Of a stretch of DNA of 64,000 nt, positions 14,791 to 25,221 are shown piece by piece. This DNA is from Variovorax sp. OK212. GTDB lineage: Bacteria; Pseudomonadota; Gammaproteobacteria; Burkholderiales; Burkholderiaceae_C. Positions within the stretch are counted from its first letter, which is position 1. The number at the start of each line of letters is the position of its first letter. The DNA lies in the NCBI RefSeq assembly GCF_900112425.1, contig NZ_FOLP01000013.1:1-64000 (forward strand), in the 5' to 3' direction. A program made the position numbers and the translations under genes. The notes below the pieces were generated by a model. The model did no database searches. It was given only the letters and a program-made list of their open reading frames with translations, and was not told the origin of the DNA.

Positions 14791-17700
14791 ACCAGCACCC
14801 GCTCGATCCCGCCCTGGTTGGCGGCGGCCACGTAGGCCGGCATCCAGTCGGCGCCGAGGATCTTGTTGGCCATCTCGACCACGATGTAGTCGGCTTCGAG
14901 CAGCCCGTTGTTCAGGTCGTTGCCGTAGCGCGAGAGGCCTTGCAGGCAGCTCGGGCAGCTGGTGAGGATCTTCACGTTGTCGTTCGCGCCGACCTTGCCC
15001 GCATCGCGCAGCGCGGCCTCGCCCTTCTTCAGTTCCTCTTCCTTGCGGAAGCGGATCTGCGTGGAGATGTCGGGCCGCGACACGCCCAGCGTGCCCGACT
15101 CGCCGCAGCAGCGGTCGTTCTTGAGCACGTTGTCGCCGACCAGCGCCTTCACCGTCTTCATCGGGTCCTGCTGCTTCATCGGCGAATGGCAGGGGTCGTG
15201 GTACAGGTAGCCGGCACCGCCGGCACCGGCCAGGGTGATGCCCTTTTCGAGCAGGTACTCGTGGATGTCGATGATCCGGCAGCCCGGGAAGATCTTGTCG
15301 AACTGGTAACCCTGCAGCTGGTCGTAGCAGGTGCCGCAGCTCACCACCACCGTCTTGATGTCGAGGTAGTTCAGCGTGTTGGCCACGCGGTGGAAGAGCA
15401 CGCGGTTGTCCGTGATCATCTTCTCGGCCTTGTCGAACTGGCCGCTGCCGCGCTGCGGATAGCCGCAGCACAGGTAACCCGGCGGCAGCACCGTCTGCAC
15501 GCCCGCATGCCACAGCATGGCTTGCGTGGCGAGCCCCACCTGCGAGAACAGGCGCTCGGAGCCGCATCCGGGGAAGTAGAAGACCGCCTCGGTCTCGGAG
15601 GTGGTCGCCTTCGGGTTGCGGATGATCGGTACGTAGTCGGCATCCTCGATGTCGAGCAGCGCGCGCGCCGTCTGCTTGGGCAGGTTGCCCGGCATCTTCT
15701 TGTTGATGAAGTGGACCACCTGCTCCTTGATGGGCGCCGGGCCCAGCGTGGCCGGGGGCGCGGCGGTCTGCTTCTTCGCAAGGCCGCGCAGCAGGTCGTT
15801 GGCCAGGCGCTGCGCCTTGAAGCCCACGCCCACCATGCCCGCGCGCACCGCCTTGATGGTCTGCGGGTTGGTCGCGTTCAGGAAGAACATCGCGGCGGCG
15901 TTGCCGGGGCGGAAGCTCTTCTGGCCCATCTTGCGCAGCAGGTTGCGCATGTTCATCGACACGTCGCCGAAGTCGATCTTCACCGGGCACGGCGTGAGGC
16001 ACTTGTGGCACACGGTGCAGTGGTCGGCCACGTCCTCGAACTCTTCCCAGTGCTTGATGCTGATGCCGCGGCGCGTCTGCTCCTCGTAGAGGAAAGCCTC
16101 CACCAGCAGCGAGGTCGCGAGGATCTTGTTGCGCGGGCTGTACAGCAGGTTGGCGCGCGGCACGTGCGTGGCGCACACCGGCTTGCACTTGCCGCAGCGC
16201 AGGCAGTCCTTCACGCTGTCGGCAATGGCGCCGATATCGCTCTGCTGCATGATCAGCGACTCGTGGCCCATCAGGCCGAAGCTCGGCGTGTAGGCGTTGG
16301 TCAGGTCGGCGTGCAGCGTCTGGGCCTGGCCGGCCGGGGCGCGCAGCAGCTTGCCCTTGTTGAAGCGGCCTTCGGGGTCGACCCGGGCCTTGTATTCGGT
16401 GAACGGACGCAGCTCTTCGTCGCTCAGGAACTCGAGCTTGGTGATGCCGATGCCGTGCTCGCCGGAGATCACGCCGTCCAGGCTGCGCGCCAGCGCCATG
16501 ATGCGCACCACCGCGGCATGCGCGGTCTGCAGCATGTCGTAGTTGTCGCTGTTCACGGGGATGTTGGTGTGCACGTTGCCGTCGCCCGCGTGCATGTGCA
16601 GCGCGACCCACACGCGGCCCTTGAGCACGCGCTTGTGGACGGCCGTGCATTCGGCCAGGATCGGCGCGAACTCGGCGCCCGCGAAGATTTCCTGCAGCGG
16701 CTGGCGCAGCTGGGTCTTCCAGCTCGCGCGCAGCGAGTGGTCCTGCAGCTGGGCGAATTGCGCATCCACGTTCTGCAGCCAGCCGGCCCACAGCGCGCGC
16801 ACCTCCTGCACCAGCGTCACGGCCTGCGCCACGCGGTCTTCGAGCAGCTCGGCCGCGGGAATCTCGTGCGCGTCGTCGGTCTTGCCAAGCGGCAGGTTGC
16901 CGCGCGTGAGGAAGGCCTCGAGCTCGTCGGTCAGCGCGAGCTTGTTCTGCAGCGACAGCTCGATGTTGATGCGCTCGATGCCGTCGCTGTATTCGGCCAT
17001 GCGCGGCAGCGGGATCACCACGTCTTCATTGATCTTGAAGGCGTTGGTGTGCTTGCTGATGGCGGCCGTGCGCTTGCGGTCGAGCCAGAATTTCTTGCGC
17101 GCCTCGGGGCTGATGGCAATGAAGCCTTCGCCGCTGCGCGAGTTGGCGATGCGCACCACTTCCGAGGTGATGCGCGCCACGTCGTCGGCATCGTCGCCGG
17201 CGATGTCGCCGAACAGCACCATCTTCGGCAGGCCGCCGTGCTTCTTCGACTTGGTGGCGTAGCCCACCGCCTTCAGGTAGCGGTCGTCCAGGTGTTCCAG
17301 GCCGGCCAGCAGCACGCCCGAGCGCTTCTGCTCGGCGAACATGAAGTCCTTGATCTCGACGATGCTGGGCACCGCGTCCTTGGCGTTGCCGAAGAACTCC
17401 AGGCACACGGTGCGCGTGTGCGCCGGCATCTTGTGCACCACCCAGCGGCAGCTGGTGATGAGGCCGTCGCAGCCCTCTTTCTGGATGCCCGGCAGCCCCG
17501 AGAGGAACTTGTCGGTCACGTCCTTGCCGAGGCCTTCCTTGCGGAAGGTGCGCCCGGGAATGTCGAGGCGCTCGGTGCGCAGCTTGGTCTTGCCGTCGGC
17601 GGCGTAGTACTGCAGCTCGAACAGGGCACTTTCGGCGTCGTGGATCTTGCCGAGGTTGTGGCCGATGCGCGTGACCTCGAGCCATTCGGCCTGCGGCGTC

Positions 17701-18665
17701 ACCATGCGCCACGAAGCGAGGTTGTCCAGCGCCGTGCCCCACAGCACGGCCTTCTTGCCGCCCGCGTTCATGGCCACGTTGCCGCCCACGCACGAAGCTT
17801 CGGCCGAGGTCGGATCGACCGCGAACACGAAGCCCGCGCGCTCGGCCGCGTCGGCCACGCGCTGCGTGACCACGCCGGCCTCGGTCCAGATGGTGGGCAC
17901 GGGGTCGGCCAGGCCGGGCAGCGGCATGTGCTCGACCTCGGTCATCGCCTCGAGCTTCTCGGTGTTGATGACCACGCTCTTCCAGGTCAGCGGAATGGCA
18001 CCGCCGGTGTAGCCGGTGCCGCCCCCGCGCGGAATGATGGTCAGGCCCAGCTCGATGCAGCCCTTCACCAGCAGCGCCATCTCGGCCTCGGTGTCGGGGC
18101 ACAGCACCACGAACGGGTATTCCACGCGCCAGTCGGTGGCGTCGGTCACGTGCGACACGCGCGACAGGCCGTCGAACTTGATGTTGTCCTTGGCCGTGAG
18201 GCGGCGCAGCACCCGCGTGGCCTTGCGGCGCAGGGAGGCGACTTCGCGGAAGGTGGTGTCGAAGGCGGCCACCGCCTCGCCCACCAGCGCGGTGAGCTCG
18301 CCCACGAGCTGGTCGCGCGAGGCATCGCTGTCGGGGGTGCGGCGCTTCTGCACCTCGCTCAGGCGGTGCTTCAAGGCATCGACCAGCTGGCCTCGGCGGC
18401 GCGGGTTGTCCAGCAGGTCGTCGACCAGGTACGGGTTGCGCTGGACCACCCAGATGTCGCCCAGCACCTCGTAGAGCATGCGCGCCGACCGGCCGGTGCG
18501 GCGCTCGGCGCGCAGGGTCTGCAGCAGTTCCCAGCCGCGCTCGCCGAGCAGGCGAATCACGATTTCTCGGTCGGAGAAGCTGGTGTAGTTGTACGGGATC
18601 TCGCGCAGTCGCACAGGCTCTGCGGCCTGTGACAACAGCGTGTTCAACGCGGTCGGAGCATTCAT
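14787..18665 (-). CDS. Giant FAD-linked oxidase fused to iron-sulfur oxidoreductase (DUF3683)
   Basis: A 1292-residue fusion. In order: a DUF3683 domain (about 1-130), an FAD-binding PCMH domain (RGGGTGYTGGAIPL near 235), an FAD-oxidase C-terminal domain (GDGNVHTNIPVNS near 690; SGEHGIG near 730), two 4Fe-4S motifs (CLRCGKCKPVC near 815; CTVCHKCLTPCP near 885) and two CCG cysteine-rich domains (FPGCGS and CCGYP, then CGTC, DPCH and RCCGESG to about 1220). The plan joins GlcD-like and GlcF/LldE-like parts, so it probably oxidises a 2-hydroxyacid such as D-lactate or glycolate and passes electrons to quinones. The substrate is not determined. A GTG eight codons upstream (18689) is an alternative start; neither has a clear ribosome site. 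Confidence 0.9.
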   Translation of the reverse strand: MNAPTALNTLLSQAAEPVRLREIPYNYTSFSDREIVIRLLGERGWELLQTLRAERRTGRSARMLYEVLGDIWVVQRNPYLVDDLLDNPRRRGQLVDALKHRLSEVQKRRTPDSDASRDQLVGELTALVGEAVAAFDTTFREVASLRRKATRVLRRLTAKDNIKFDGLSRVSHVTDATDWRVEYPFVVLCPDTEAEMALLVKGCIELGLTIIPRGGGTGYTGGAIPLTWKSVVINTEKLEAMTEVEHMPLPGLADPVPTIWTEAGVVTQRVADAAERAGFVFAVDPTSAEASCVGGNVAMNAGGKKAVLWGTALDNLASWRMVTPQAEWLEVTRIGHNLGKIHDAESALFELQYYAADGKTKLRTERLDIPGRTFRKEGLGKDVTDKFLSGLPGIQKEGCDGLITSCRWVVHKMPAHTRTVCLEFFGNAKDAVPSIVEIKDFMFAEQKRSGVLLAGLEHLDDRYLKAVGYATKSKKHGGLPKMVLFGDIAGDDADDVARITSEVVRIANSRSGEGFIAISPEARKKFWLDRKRTAAISKHTNAFKINEDVVIPLPRMAEYSDGIERINIELSLQNKLALTDELEAFLTRGNLPLGKTDDAHEIPAAELLEDRVAQAVTLVQEVRALWAGWLQNVDAQFAQLQDHSLRASWKTQLRQPLQEIFAGAEFAPILAECTAVHKRVLKGRVWVALHMHAGDGNVHTNIPVNSDNYDMLQTAHAAVVRIMALARSLDGVISGEHGIGITKLEFLSDEELRPFTEYKARVDPEGRFNKGKLLRAPAGQAQTLHADLTNAYTPSFGLMGHESLIMQQSDIGAIADSVKDCLRCGKCKPVCATHVPRANLLYSPRNKILATSLLVEAFLYEEQTRRGISIKHWEEFEDVADHCTVCHKCLTPCPVKIDFGDVSMNMRNLLRKMGQKSFRPGNAAAMFFLNATNPQTIKAVRAGMVGVGFKAQRLANDLLRGLAKKQTAAPPATLGPAPIKEQVVHFINKKMPGNLPKQTARALLDIEDADYVPIIRNPKATTSETEAVFYFPGCGSERLFSQVGLATQAMLWHAGVQTVLPPGYLCCGYPQRGSGQFDKAEKMITDNRVLFHRVANTLNYLDIKTVVVSCGTCYDQLQGYQFDKIFPGCRIIDIHEYLLEKGITLAGAGGAGYLYHDPCHSPMKQQDPMKTVKALVGDNVLKNDRCCGESGTLGVSRPDISTQIRFRKEEELKKGEAALRDAGKVGANDNVKILTSCPSCLQGLSRYGNDLNNGLLEADYIVVEMANKILGADWMPAYVAAANQGGIERVLV

Positions 18666-18762
18666 CGGGGTGGCGCCACGGCCAGGCACTGCGTGCCCAT
18701 TCAGCCGGGCCGGAGATTTTAGGACAGCGCCCGGAGACGTGCCCCGGGGTCCCCGCGAAGGC

Positions 18763-19992
18763 CTAGAACAGCACCCGGCTGCGGATGGTGCCCGGCACCT
18801 GGGCCAGCTTCTCGAGCGCGAGGTCGGACGAGGCGGCGTCGATGTCCATCACCACGTAGCCGACCTTCTCGTTGGTCTGCAGGAACTGCGAGGCGATGTT
18901 GATGTTGTTGTCCGAGAAGATCTTGTTGATCTCGGACAGCACGCCCGGCACGTTCTTGTGGATGTGCAGCAGCCGGTGCTTGCCCGGGTGGGCAGGCAGC
19001 GCCACTTCCGGGAAATTGACCGACGAGATCGACGTGCCGTTGTCGCTGTACTTGACCAGCTTCTCGGCCACTTCGCCGCCGATGTTGGCCTGCGCCTCCA
19101 TGGTCGAGCCGCCGATGTGCGGCGTCAGGATCACGTTGTCCAGGCCACGCAGCGCGGACACGAACTCGTCCTTGTTGCTGCCCGGCTCGACCGGGAACAC
19201 GTCGATGGCGGCGCCCCAGAGCTTCTTGGTCTTGATCGCGTTGGCCAGCGCCTCGATCTCGACCACCGTGCCGCGCGCGGCGTTGATCAGGATGCCGCCC
19301 GGCTTCATGGCGGCGATCTCGGCCTCGCCGATCATCCATTTGGTGGAGGGCAGCTCGGGCACGTGCAGGGTGACGATGTCGCTCTGCGCCAGCAGGTCGT
19401 GCAGCTTGGGCACCTGTCGGGCGTTGCCCAGCGGCAGCTTGCTGACCACGTCGTAGAAGGCCACATGCATGCCCAGCGCCTCGGCCAATACCGACAGTTG
19501 CGTGCCGATGGAGCCATAACCGACGATGCCCAGCGTTTTTCCGCGGATTTCGTGCGAGTTGACGGCCGACTTGAGCCAACCGCCGCGGTGCGCCAGCGCG
19601 TTCTTCTCGGGAATGCCGCGCAGCAGCAGGATGGCCTCGGCCAGCACCAGTTCGGCCACCGAGCGCGTATTCGAATAGGGTGCGTTGAACACCGCCACGC
19701 CGCGTTCGCGGGCCGCGTTCAGGTCGACCTGGTTGGTGCCGATGCAGAAGCACCCCACCGCCACCAGCTTGGGCGCGGCCGACAGCACGTCGGCGGTGAG
19801 CTGGCTTTGCGACCGGATGCCCAGGAAGTGCACGTCGGCCAGCTTGGCCTTGAGCTCTTCGCCCTGCAGGGCCTTCGGCAGGGTCTCGATCTGACTGTAG
19901 CCAGCTCCGCGGATCACCTCGATGGCCGAAGGATGAACGCCTTCAAGAAGAAGGAACTTGATCTTGCTTTTGTCGAGAGAGGTTTTGCTCAT
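18763..19992 (-). CDS. serA: D-3-phosphoglycerate dehydrogenase
   Basis: Oxidises 3-phosphoglycerate with NAD in the first step of serine synthesis. The 409-residue length and the order of parts match the E. coli-type enzyme: substrate domain, Rossmann motif GYGSIGTQL near residue 158, catalytic region INAARGTVVE near 235 and LTPHIGGSTMEAQ with the active-site His near 290, and a C-terminal ACT domain (about 335-409) ending RSRVLF, the usual serine-sensing module. It is followed after 97 bases by the large oxidoreductase and faces the ugp operon divergently across 177 bases, in which I find no convincing operator. Confidence 0.94.
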   Translation of the reverse strand: MSKTSLDKSKIKFLLLEGVHPSAIEVIRGAGYSQIETLPKALQGEELKAKLADVHFLGIRSQSQLTADVLSAAPKLVAVGCFCIGTNQVDLNAARERGVAVFNAPYSNTRSVAELVLAEAILLLRGIPEKNALAHRGGWLKSAVNSHEIRGKTLGIVGYGSIGTQLSVLAEALGMHVAFYDVVSKLPLGNARQVPKLHDLLAQSDIVTLHVPELPSTKWMIGEAEIAAMKPGGILINAARGTVVEIEALANAIKTKKLWGAAIDVFPVEPGSNKDEFVSALRGLDNVILTPHIGGSTMEAQANIGGEVAEKLVKYSDNGTSISSVNFPEVALPAHPGKHRLLHIHKNVPGVLSEINKIFSDNNINIASQFLQTNEKVGYVVMDIDAASSDLALEKLAQVPGTIRSRVLF

Positions 19993-20169
19993 TCCCGGAG
20001 GCTAGCATGGTGCAGCGCAGCAAGCGGATGCACCAGGCATGAGCGCGGACAGTCAAAAGGGTTTCCCCGGGTTTGAGCTATTTCTGCTTCATGCGACAAC
20101 ATCCGCCGCGAAACATTCACACATGTAACCTAACATCGCGGCTTTTCAAATTCCCCTTCAGGAGTCTTC

Positions 20170-21483
20170 ATGCGCTTCAAGACGCTTGCCATCGCTTCGG
20201 CTTTGGCCACCACGCTGGCGATGCCAGTTATCGCCCAGGCCCAGACGGAAATCCAGTGGTGGCATTCGATGGACGGCGCCCTGAACGACTGGGTCAACGA
20301 CCTGGCCAAGCAATTCAACGAAAGCCAGAAGGACTACAAGATCGTGCCCACCTACAAGGGTGAATACGACCAGTCCATGGCTGCCGGCATCGCCGCCTAC
20401 CGCTCGGGCAACGCGCCCGACATCCTGCAGGTCTTCGAAGTGGGCACCGCCACCATGATGTACTCCAAGGGCGCCATCAAGCCCGTGGCCGACGTCATGA
20501 AGGAAGGCGGCCAGAAGTTCGACCCCAAGGCCTACATTCCCGCCGTGGCCGGCTACTACACGGCCCCCAACGGCCAGATGCTGTCGTTCCCGTTCAACAG
20601 CTCCACGACGGTGTTCTATTACAACAAGGACGCCTTCAAGACCGCCGGCCTGGACCCCGAAAAGGCGCCCGCCACCTGGCCTGAAGTCGTTTCGGCCGCC
20701 GCCAAGCTCAAGGCCAGCGGCAACCAGTGCCCCTTCACCACCTCGTGGATGAGCTGGGCCCAGCTCGAGAGCTTCTCGGCATGGCACAACACCTCGTACG
20801 CGACCAAGAACAACGGTTTCGGCGGCCTCGACGCCCGCCTGGAATTCAACTCGCCGTTGCACGTTCGCCACTTCGAGAACCTGTCGAACATGTCCAAGCA
20901 GGGCCTGTTCGTCTACAAGGGCCGCGCCAGCAAGCCGATCACGTCGTTCACCTCGGGTGAATGCGCGATGTTCATCGGCTCGTCGGGCAGCTACGCCAGC
21001 GTGAAGCGCGACGCCAAGTTCAAGTTCGCCGAGTCGGCCCTGCCGTACTACCCGGACGTGGCGGGCACGCCGCAGAACACCATCGTGGGCGGCGCCAGCC
21101 TGTGGGTGATGTCGGGCAAGCCGGCCGCCAACTACAAGGGCGTGGCCGCGTTCTTCACGTTCCTGTCGAGCCCCAAGGTCCAGTCCGACAGCCACATGCG
21201 CACCGGCTACCTGCCGATCACCATGGCTTCCTATGAGCTGACCGAGAAGACCGGTTTCTACAAGGAAAACCCGGGTACGGACGTTGCCGTGAACCAGATG
21301 ATCAAGAAGACCACCGACAAGTCGCGCGGCGTGCGCCTGGGCAACCTGCCCCAGATCCGCGCCATCGAAGACGAGGAAACCGAGCTGATCTGGACCGGCA
21401 AGAAGACCCCGAAAGAAGCGTTGGACAGCGCCGTGAAGCGCGGAAACGAACTTTTGGTGAAATTCCAGGCCGCAAACAAGTAA
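20170..21483 (+). CDS. ugpB: sn-glycerol-3-phosphate ABC transporter, substrate-binding protein
   Basis: A 437-residue periplasmic binding protein. Residues 1-24 are a classical signal peptide cut after AQA. The mature protein begins TEIQWWHSMDGALND, a strong match to UgpB, which binds glycerol-3-phosphate and glycerophosphocholine. It is first in ugpBAECQ. The high Lys and Asn use and the cleaner third-position C suggest high expression relative to the permeases. In E. coli this operon answers to PhoB; the 177-base region upstream holds short inverted repeats such as ATGT-6-ACAT but no clear Pho box. A stem-loop follows the gene. Confidence 0.95.
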   Translation: MRFKTLAIASALATTLAMPVIAQAQTEIQWWHSMDGALNDWVNDLAKQFNESQKDYKIVPTYKGEYDQSMAAGIAAYRSGNAPDILQVFEVGTATMMYSKGAIKPVADVMKEGGQKFDPKAYIPAVAGYYTAPNGQMLSFPFNSSTTVFYYNKDAFKTAGLDPEKAPATWPEVVSAAAKLKASGNQCPFTTSWMSWAQLESFSAWHNTSYATKNNGFGGLDARLEFNSPLHVRHFENLSNMSKQGLFVYKGRASKPITSFTSGECAMFIGSSGSYASVKRDAKFKFAESALPYYPDVAGTPQNTIVGGASLWVMSGKPAANYKGVAAFFTFLSSPKVQSDSHMRTGYLPITMASYELTEKTGFYKENPGTDVAVNQMIKKTTDKSRGVRLGNLPQIRAIEDEETELIWTGKKTPKEALDSAVKRGNELLVKFQAANK

Positions 21484-21543
21484 GCTCTGCACCCGGCTGA
21501 CCGGCGCGAACGAATGTTCGTTTCGGTTCGTTTTACCCCCGCA

Positions 21544-21572
21544 AGCCAGCCTGCCTCCGTGCAGTGCTGGCT
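21544..21572 (+). terminator. Stem-loop between ugpB and ugpA
   Basis: A 7-base stem (AGCCAGC with GCTGGCT) with a 15-base loop stands in the 128-base gap after ugpB, followed by TGTTTGCTTATTAG. It is a weak terminator at best. Stem-loops at this point in importer operons commonly protect the binding-protein message or limit read-through, which gives more binding protein than permease. Confidence 0.4.
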
Positions 21573-21611
21573 GTTTGCTTATTAGTGTGTCTGTGACCTG
21601 AACGCTCCCTC

Positions 21612-22493
21612 ATGGAAAAACGCGTCCTTTTTCGTTCGAGCTGGCTGCCCTGGGCTTTGCTCGCCCCGCAGCTGATCATCGTCGGCGTCTTCTTCTTCTG
21701 GCCCGCCGGCCAGGCGCTGGTGCAATCGCTGCAGCAGCAGGATGCGTTCGGTAATTCGATCACCTGGGTCGGCCTCGACAACTTCGTGGCGCTGTGGAAC
21801 GACAGCACCTACATGGCCTCGTTCCAGACCACGCTGGTCTTCTCGGCGCTGGTCACGGTGCTGGGCCTGAGCATCGCGCTGCTGCTGGCCGTCTTCGCCG
21901 ACCGCGTGGTGCGCGGCTCGCGCTTCTACCGCAGCGTGCTGATCCTGCCGTACGCCGTGGCGCCGGTGGTCACCGGCCTGCTGTGGTCGTTCATGTTCTC
22001 GTCGTCGATCGGCATCGTGGCCTATTGGCTCAAGAAGATGGGCTTCAGCTGGAACCACCTGCTCAACGGCAACGACGCCATGGCGCTGGTCGTGATGGCG
22101 GCGGTGTGGAAGCAGATTTCGTACAACTTCCTGTTCTTCCTCGCGGGCCTGCAGTCGATCCCGAAGTCGCTGATCGAGGCGGCCGCCATCGACGGCGCGC
22201 GCCCGATGCGGCGCTTCTGGACCATCCAGTTCCCGCTGCTCACGCCCACCACCTTCTTCCTGCTGGTGATCAACATGGTGTACGCCTTCTTCGACACCTT
22301 CGCGATCATCGACGCCACCACGCAAGGCGGCCCGGGCAAGGAGACCGCCACGCTGGTCTACCGCGTGTACTTCGACGGCTTCCGCGGCATGGACTTCGGC
22401 GGCGCCGCCGCGCAGTCGGTGGTGTTGATGGCCATCGTCATCTGCCTCACGGTGCTGCAGTTCCGCTACGTCGAAAAGAAGGTCCAGTACTGA
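21612..22493 (+). CDS. ugpA: sn-glycerol-3-phosphate ABC transporter permease UgpA
   Basis: A 293-residue inner-membrane permease with six predicted helices; the first spans about residues 12-34. The EAA loop that contacts the ATPase is seen as EAAAIDGARPMRRFW near residue 193. With UgpE it forms the channel of the glycerol-3-phosphate importer. The ATG at 21612 follows a poor ribosome site (TGAACGCTCCCTC). It precedes ugpE with a 54-base gap. Confidence 0.94.
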   Translation: MEKRVLFRSSWLPWALLAPQLIIVGVFFFWPAGQALVQSLQQQDAFGNSITWVGLDNFVALWNDSTYMASFQTTLVFSALVTVLGLSIALLLAVFADRVVRGSRFYRSVLILPYAVAPVVTGLLWSFMFSSSIGIVAYWLKKMGFSWNHLLNGNDAMALVVMAAVWKQISYNFLFFLAGLQSIPKSLIEAAAIDGARPMRRFWTIQFPLLTPTTFFLLVINMVYAFFDTFAIIDATTQGGPGKETATLVYRVYFDGFRGMDFGGAAAQSVVLMAIVICLTVLQFRYVEKKVQY

Positions 22494-22547
22494 TGACCTC
22501 CTTCACCTCCCCCATGCAATTCAATCTCTCGACGACGGAGGCCCGCC

Positions 22548-23396
22548 ATGGTTGAGCGCCGCGCCTCCCTGGGCATCCTCGCGCACGCCATCATGATCTT
22601 CGGCGTGATCCTGGTGGTGTTCCCGATCTACCTGGCCTTCGTGGCCTCCACGCACACGCCGCAGGAAATCATGCAGGCGCCGATGCCGATCCTGCCCGGC
22701 GGCCACTTCTGGGAAACCTACAAGGCGGCGCTCACCGGCGGCGGGCGCACCAGCACCAACGTGTCGGTGGCACGCATGATCTGGGTGAGCTCTGTCATCA
22801 CCTTCATCATCACCTTCGGCAAGATCAGCATCTCGCTGCTGTCGGCCTTCGCGGTGGTGTACTTCCGCTTCCCGCTGCGCAGCCTGTGCTTCTGGCTGAT
22901 CTTCATCACGCTGATGCTGCCGGTCGAAGTGCGCATCGGCCCGACCTACCAGGTGGTGGCCAGCCTCGGCATGATCAACACCTTCGCCGGGCTCTCGGTG
23001 CCCCTGATCGCCTCGGCCACGGCCACCTTCCTGTTCCGCCAGTTCTTCCTGACGGTGCCCGACGAGCTGGTGGAAGCCGCGCGCGTCGACGGCGCGGGCG
23101 CCATGCGCTTCTTCAAGGACATCCTGCTGCCGCTGTCGAAGACCAGTATCGCGGCGCTGTTCGTGATCCAGTTCATCTACGGCTGGAACCAGTACCTCTG
23201 GCCGCTGATCGCCGCGACCAGCGAGAACATGTACCCGATCGTGGTGGGCATCAAGGCCATGACCGGCAACGGCGAGTCGCCGGTGGACTGGAACGTGGTG
23301 ATGGCCACCGCCGTCCTGGCCATGCTGCCGCCGGGCATCGTGGTGGTGCTGATGCAGAAGTGGTTCGTCAAGGGCCTGGTCGATACCGACAAATAA
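22548..23396 (+). CDS. ugpE: sn-glycerol-3-phosphate ABC transporter permease UgpE
   Basis: A 282-residue permease of the MalG type with six helices; the EAA loop reads EAARVDGAGAMRFFKDI near residue 183. It pairs with UgpA in the importer. A good ribosome site (GGAGG) lies ahead of the ATG. The gene ends 15 bases before ugpC. The C-terminus (QKWFVKGLVDTDK) is the usual ending of UgpE proteins. Confidence 0.94.
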   Translation: MVERRASLGILAHAIMIFGVILVVFPIYLAFVASTHTPQEIMQAPMPILPGGHFWETYKAALTGGGRTSTNVSVARMIWVSSVITFIITFGKISISLLSAFAVVYFRFPLRSLCFWLIFITLMLPVEVRIGPTYQVVASLGMINTFAGLSVPLIASATATFLFRQFFLTVPDELVEAARVDGAGAMRFFKDILLPLSKTSIAALFVIQFIYGWNQYLWPLIAATSENMYPIVVGIKAMTGNGESPVDWNVVMATAVLAMLPPGIVVVLMQKWFVKGLVDTDK

Positions 23397-23411
23397 AACG
23401 CTGAACGAAAA

Positions 23412-24419
<1,008 letters not shown>

Positions 24420-24422
24420 CCG

Positions 24423-25169
24423 ATGGCCGCGCCGACACCCTGGCCCTACCCGCGCTGGGTCGCGCACCGCGGCGCGGGCAAGCTGGCGCCCGAGAACACG
24501 CTGGCCGCGTTCCGGCTCGGCGCCGCGCACGGCTACCGCATGTTCGAGTGCGACGCCAAGCTCAGCGCCGACGGCGTGCCCTTCCTGATGCACGACGCCA
24601 CGCTCGAGCGCACCACGAACGGCCATGGCACCGGCGGCGCGCAGCCCTGGAGCGCGCTGGCACAGCTCGACGCGGGCGGCTGGCATTCGCGCGCCTATGC
24701 GGGCGAGCCGCTGCCCACGCTGGAGAACCTAGCGCGCTACTGCCTGGCGAACGGCTACCTGCTGAACATCGAGATCAAGCCCACGCCGGGCGCCGAGCGC
24801 GAGACCGGCGAAGTGGTGGCGCGCGACGCCGCGCGCCTGTGGCAAGGCGCGGCCGTGCCGCCGCTGCTCACGTCGTTCCAGGTCGACTCGCTCAAGGGCG
24901 CGCAGGCCGCGCAACCCGAACTGCCGCGCGGGCTGCTGCTCGACAGGCTGTGGGACGGCTGGCTCGGCACCGCGAAGCAACTCGGCTGCGTGGCCATCGT
25001 CTGCAACCACGCGCTGTGGGACGCCGCGGTGGTGGCGCAGGTGCACGAAGCAGGCATGCGCGCGCTGAGCTACACGGTGAACGACGAGTGGGCCGCGCAA
25101 CGCCTGATCGAACTGGGCACCGACGGCATCATCACCGACCGGGTCGACCTGTTCAGCCCGGCCGGCTGA
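24423..25169 (+). CDS. ugpQ: Glycerophosphodiester phosphodiesterase
   Basis: A 248-residue cytoplasmic enzyme that splits glycerophosphodiesters taken up by Ugp into glycerol-3-phosphate and an alcohol. The GDPD motifs are clear: VAHRGAGKLAPENT near residue 13 (HR and E-N), FECDAKLSADGVPFLMHD near 40 (metal-binding Glu/Asp and catalytic His) and NIEIKPTPG near 116. No signal peptide is present, in line with UgpQ rather than the periplasmic GlpQ. It is only three bases behind ugpC. Confidence 0.95.
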   Translation: MAAPTPWPYPRWVAHRGAGKLAPENTLAAFRLGAAHGYRMFECDAKLSADGVPFLMHDATLERTTNGHGTGGAQPWSALAQLDAGGWHSRAYAGEPLPTLENLARYCLANGYLLNIEIKPTPGAERETGEVVARDAARLWQGAAVPPLLTSFQVDSLKGAQAAQPELPRGLLLDRLWDGWLGTAKQLGCVAIVCNHALWDAAVVAQVHEAGMRALSYTVNDEWAAQRLIELGTDGIITDRVDLFSPAG

Positions 25170-25209
25170 GGCGCACGTTTCTTACAGGCGCTTACCTCAT
25201 GGCCGCTTC

Positions 25210-25215
25210 TATGAT
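25210..25215 (+). promoter_or_regulatory. -10 box directly before the MscS-type gene
   Basis: TATGAT lies six bases before the ATG of the channel gene, in the 52-base gap after ugpQ. Initiation from it would give a message with no or almost no leader. No -35 box stands at the right distance, and no ribosome site is seen either. Confidence 0.35.
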
Positions 25216-25221
25216 GCGGCC

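Noticed and set aside
14778..18632. A 1284-codon open frame on the plus strand opposite the giant oxidoreductase
   Set aside because: It is the antisense shadow of a GC-rich gene: rich in His, Arg, Ala and Val with no domain, while the minus strand encodes a clear multi-domain enzyme.
20000..20169. A Pho box upstream of ugpB
   Set aside because: Short repeats such as ATGT-6-ACAT exist, but no pair of CTGTCAT-like 7-mers with 4-base spacing was found. Phosphate control is known for E. coli ugp but is not shown here.
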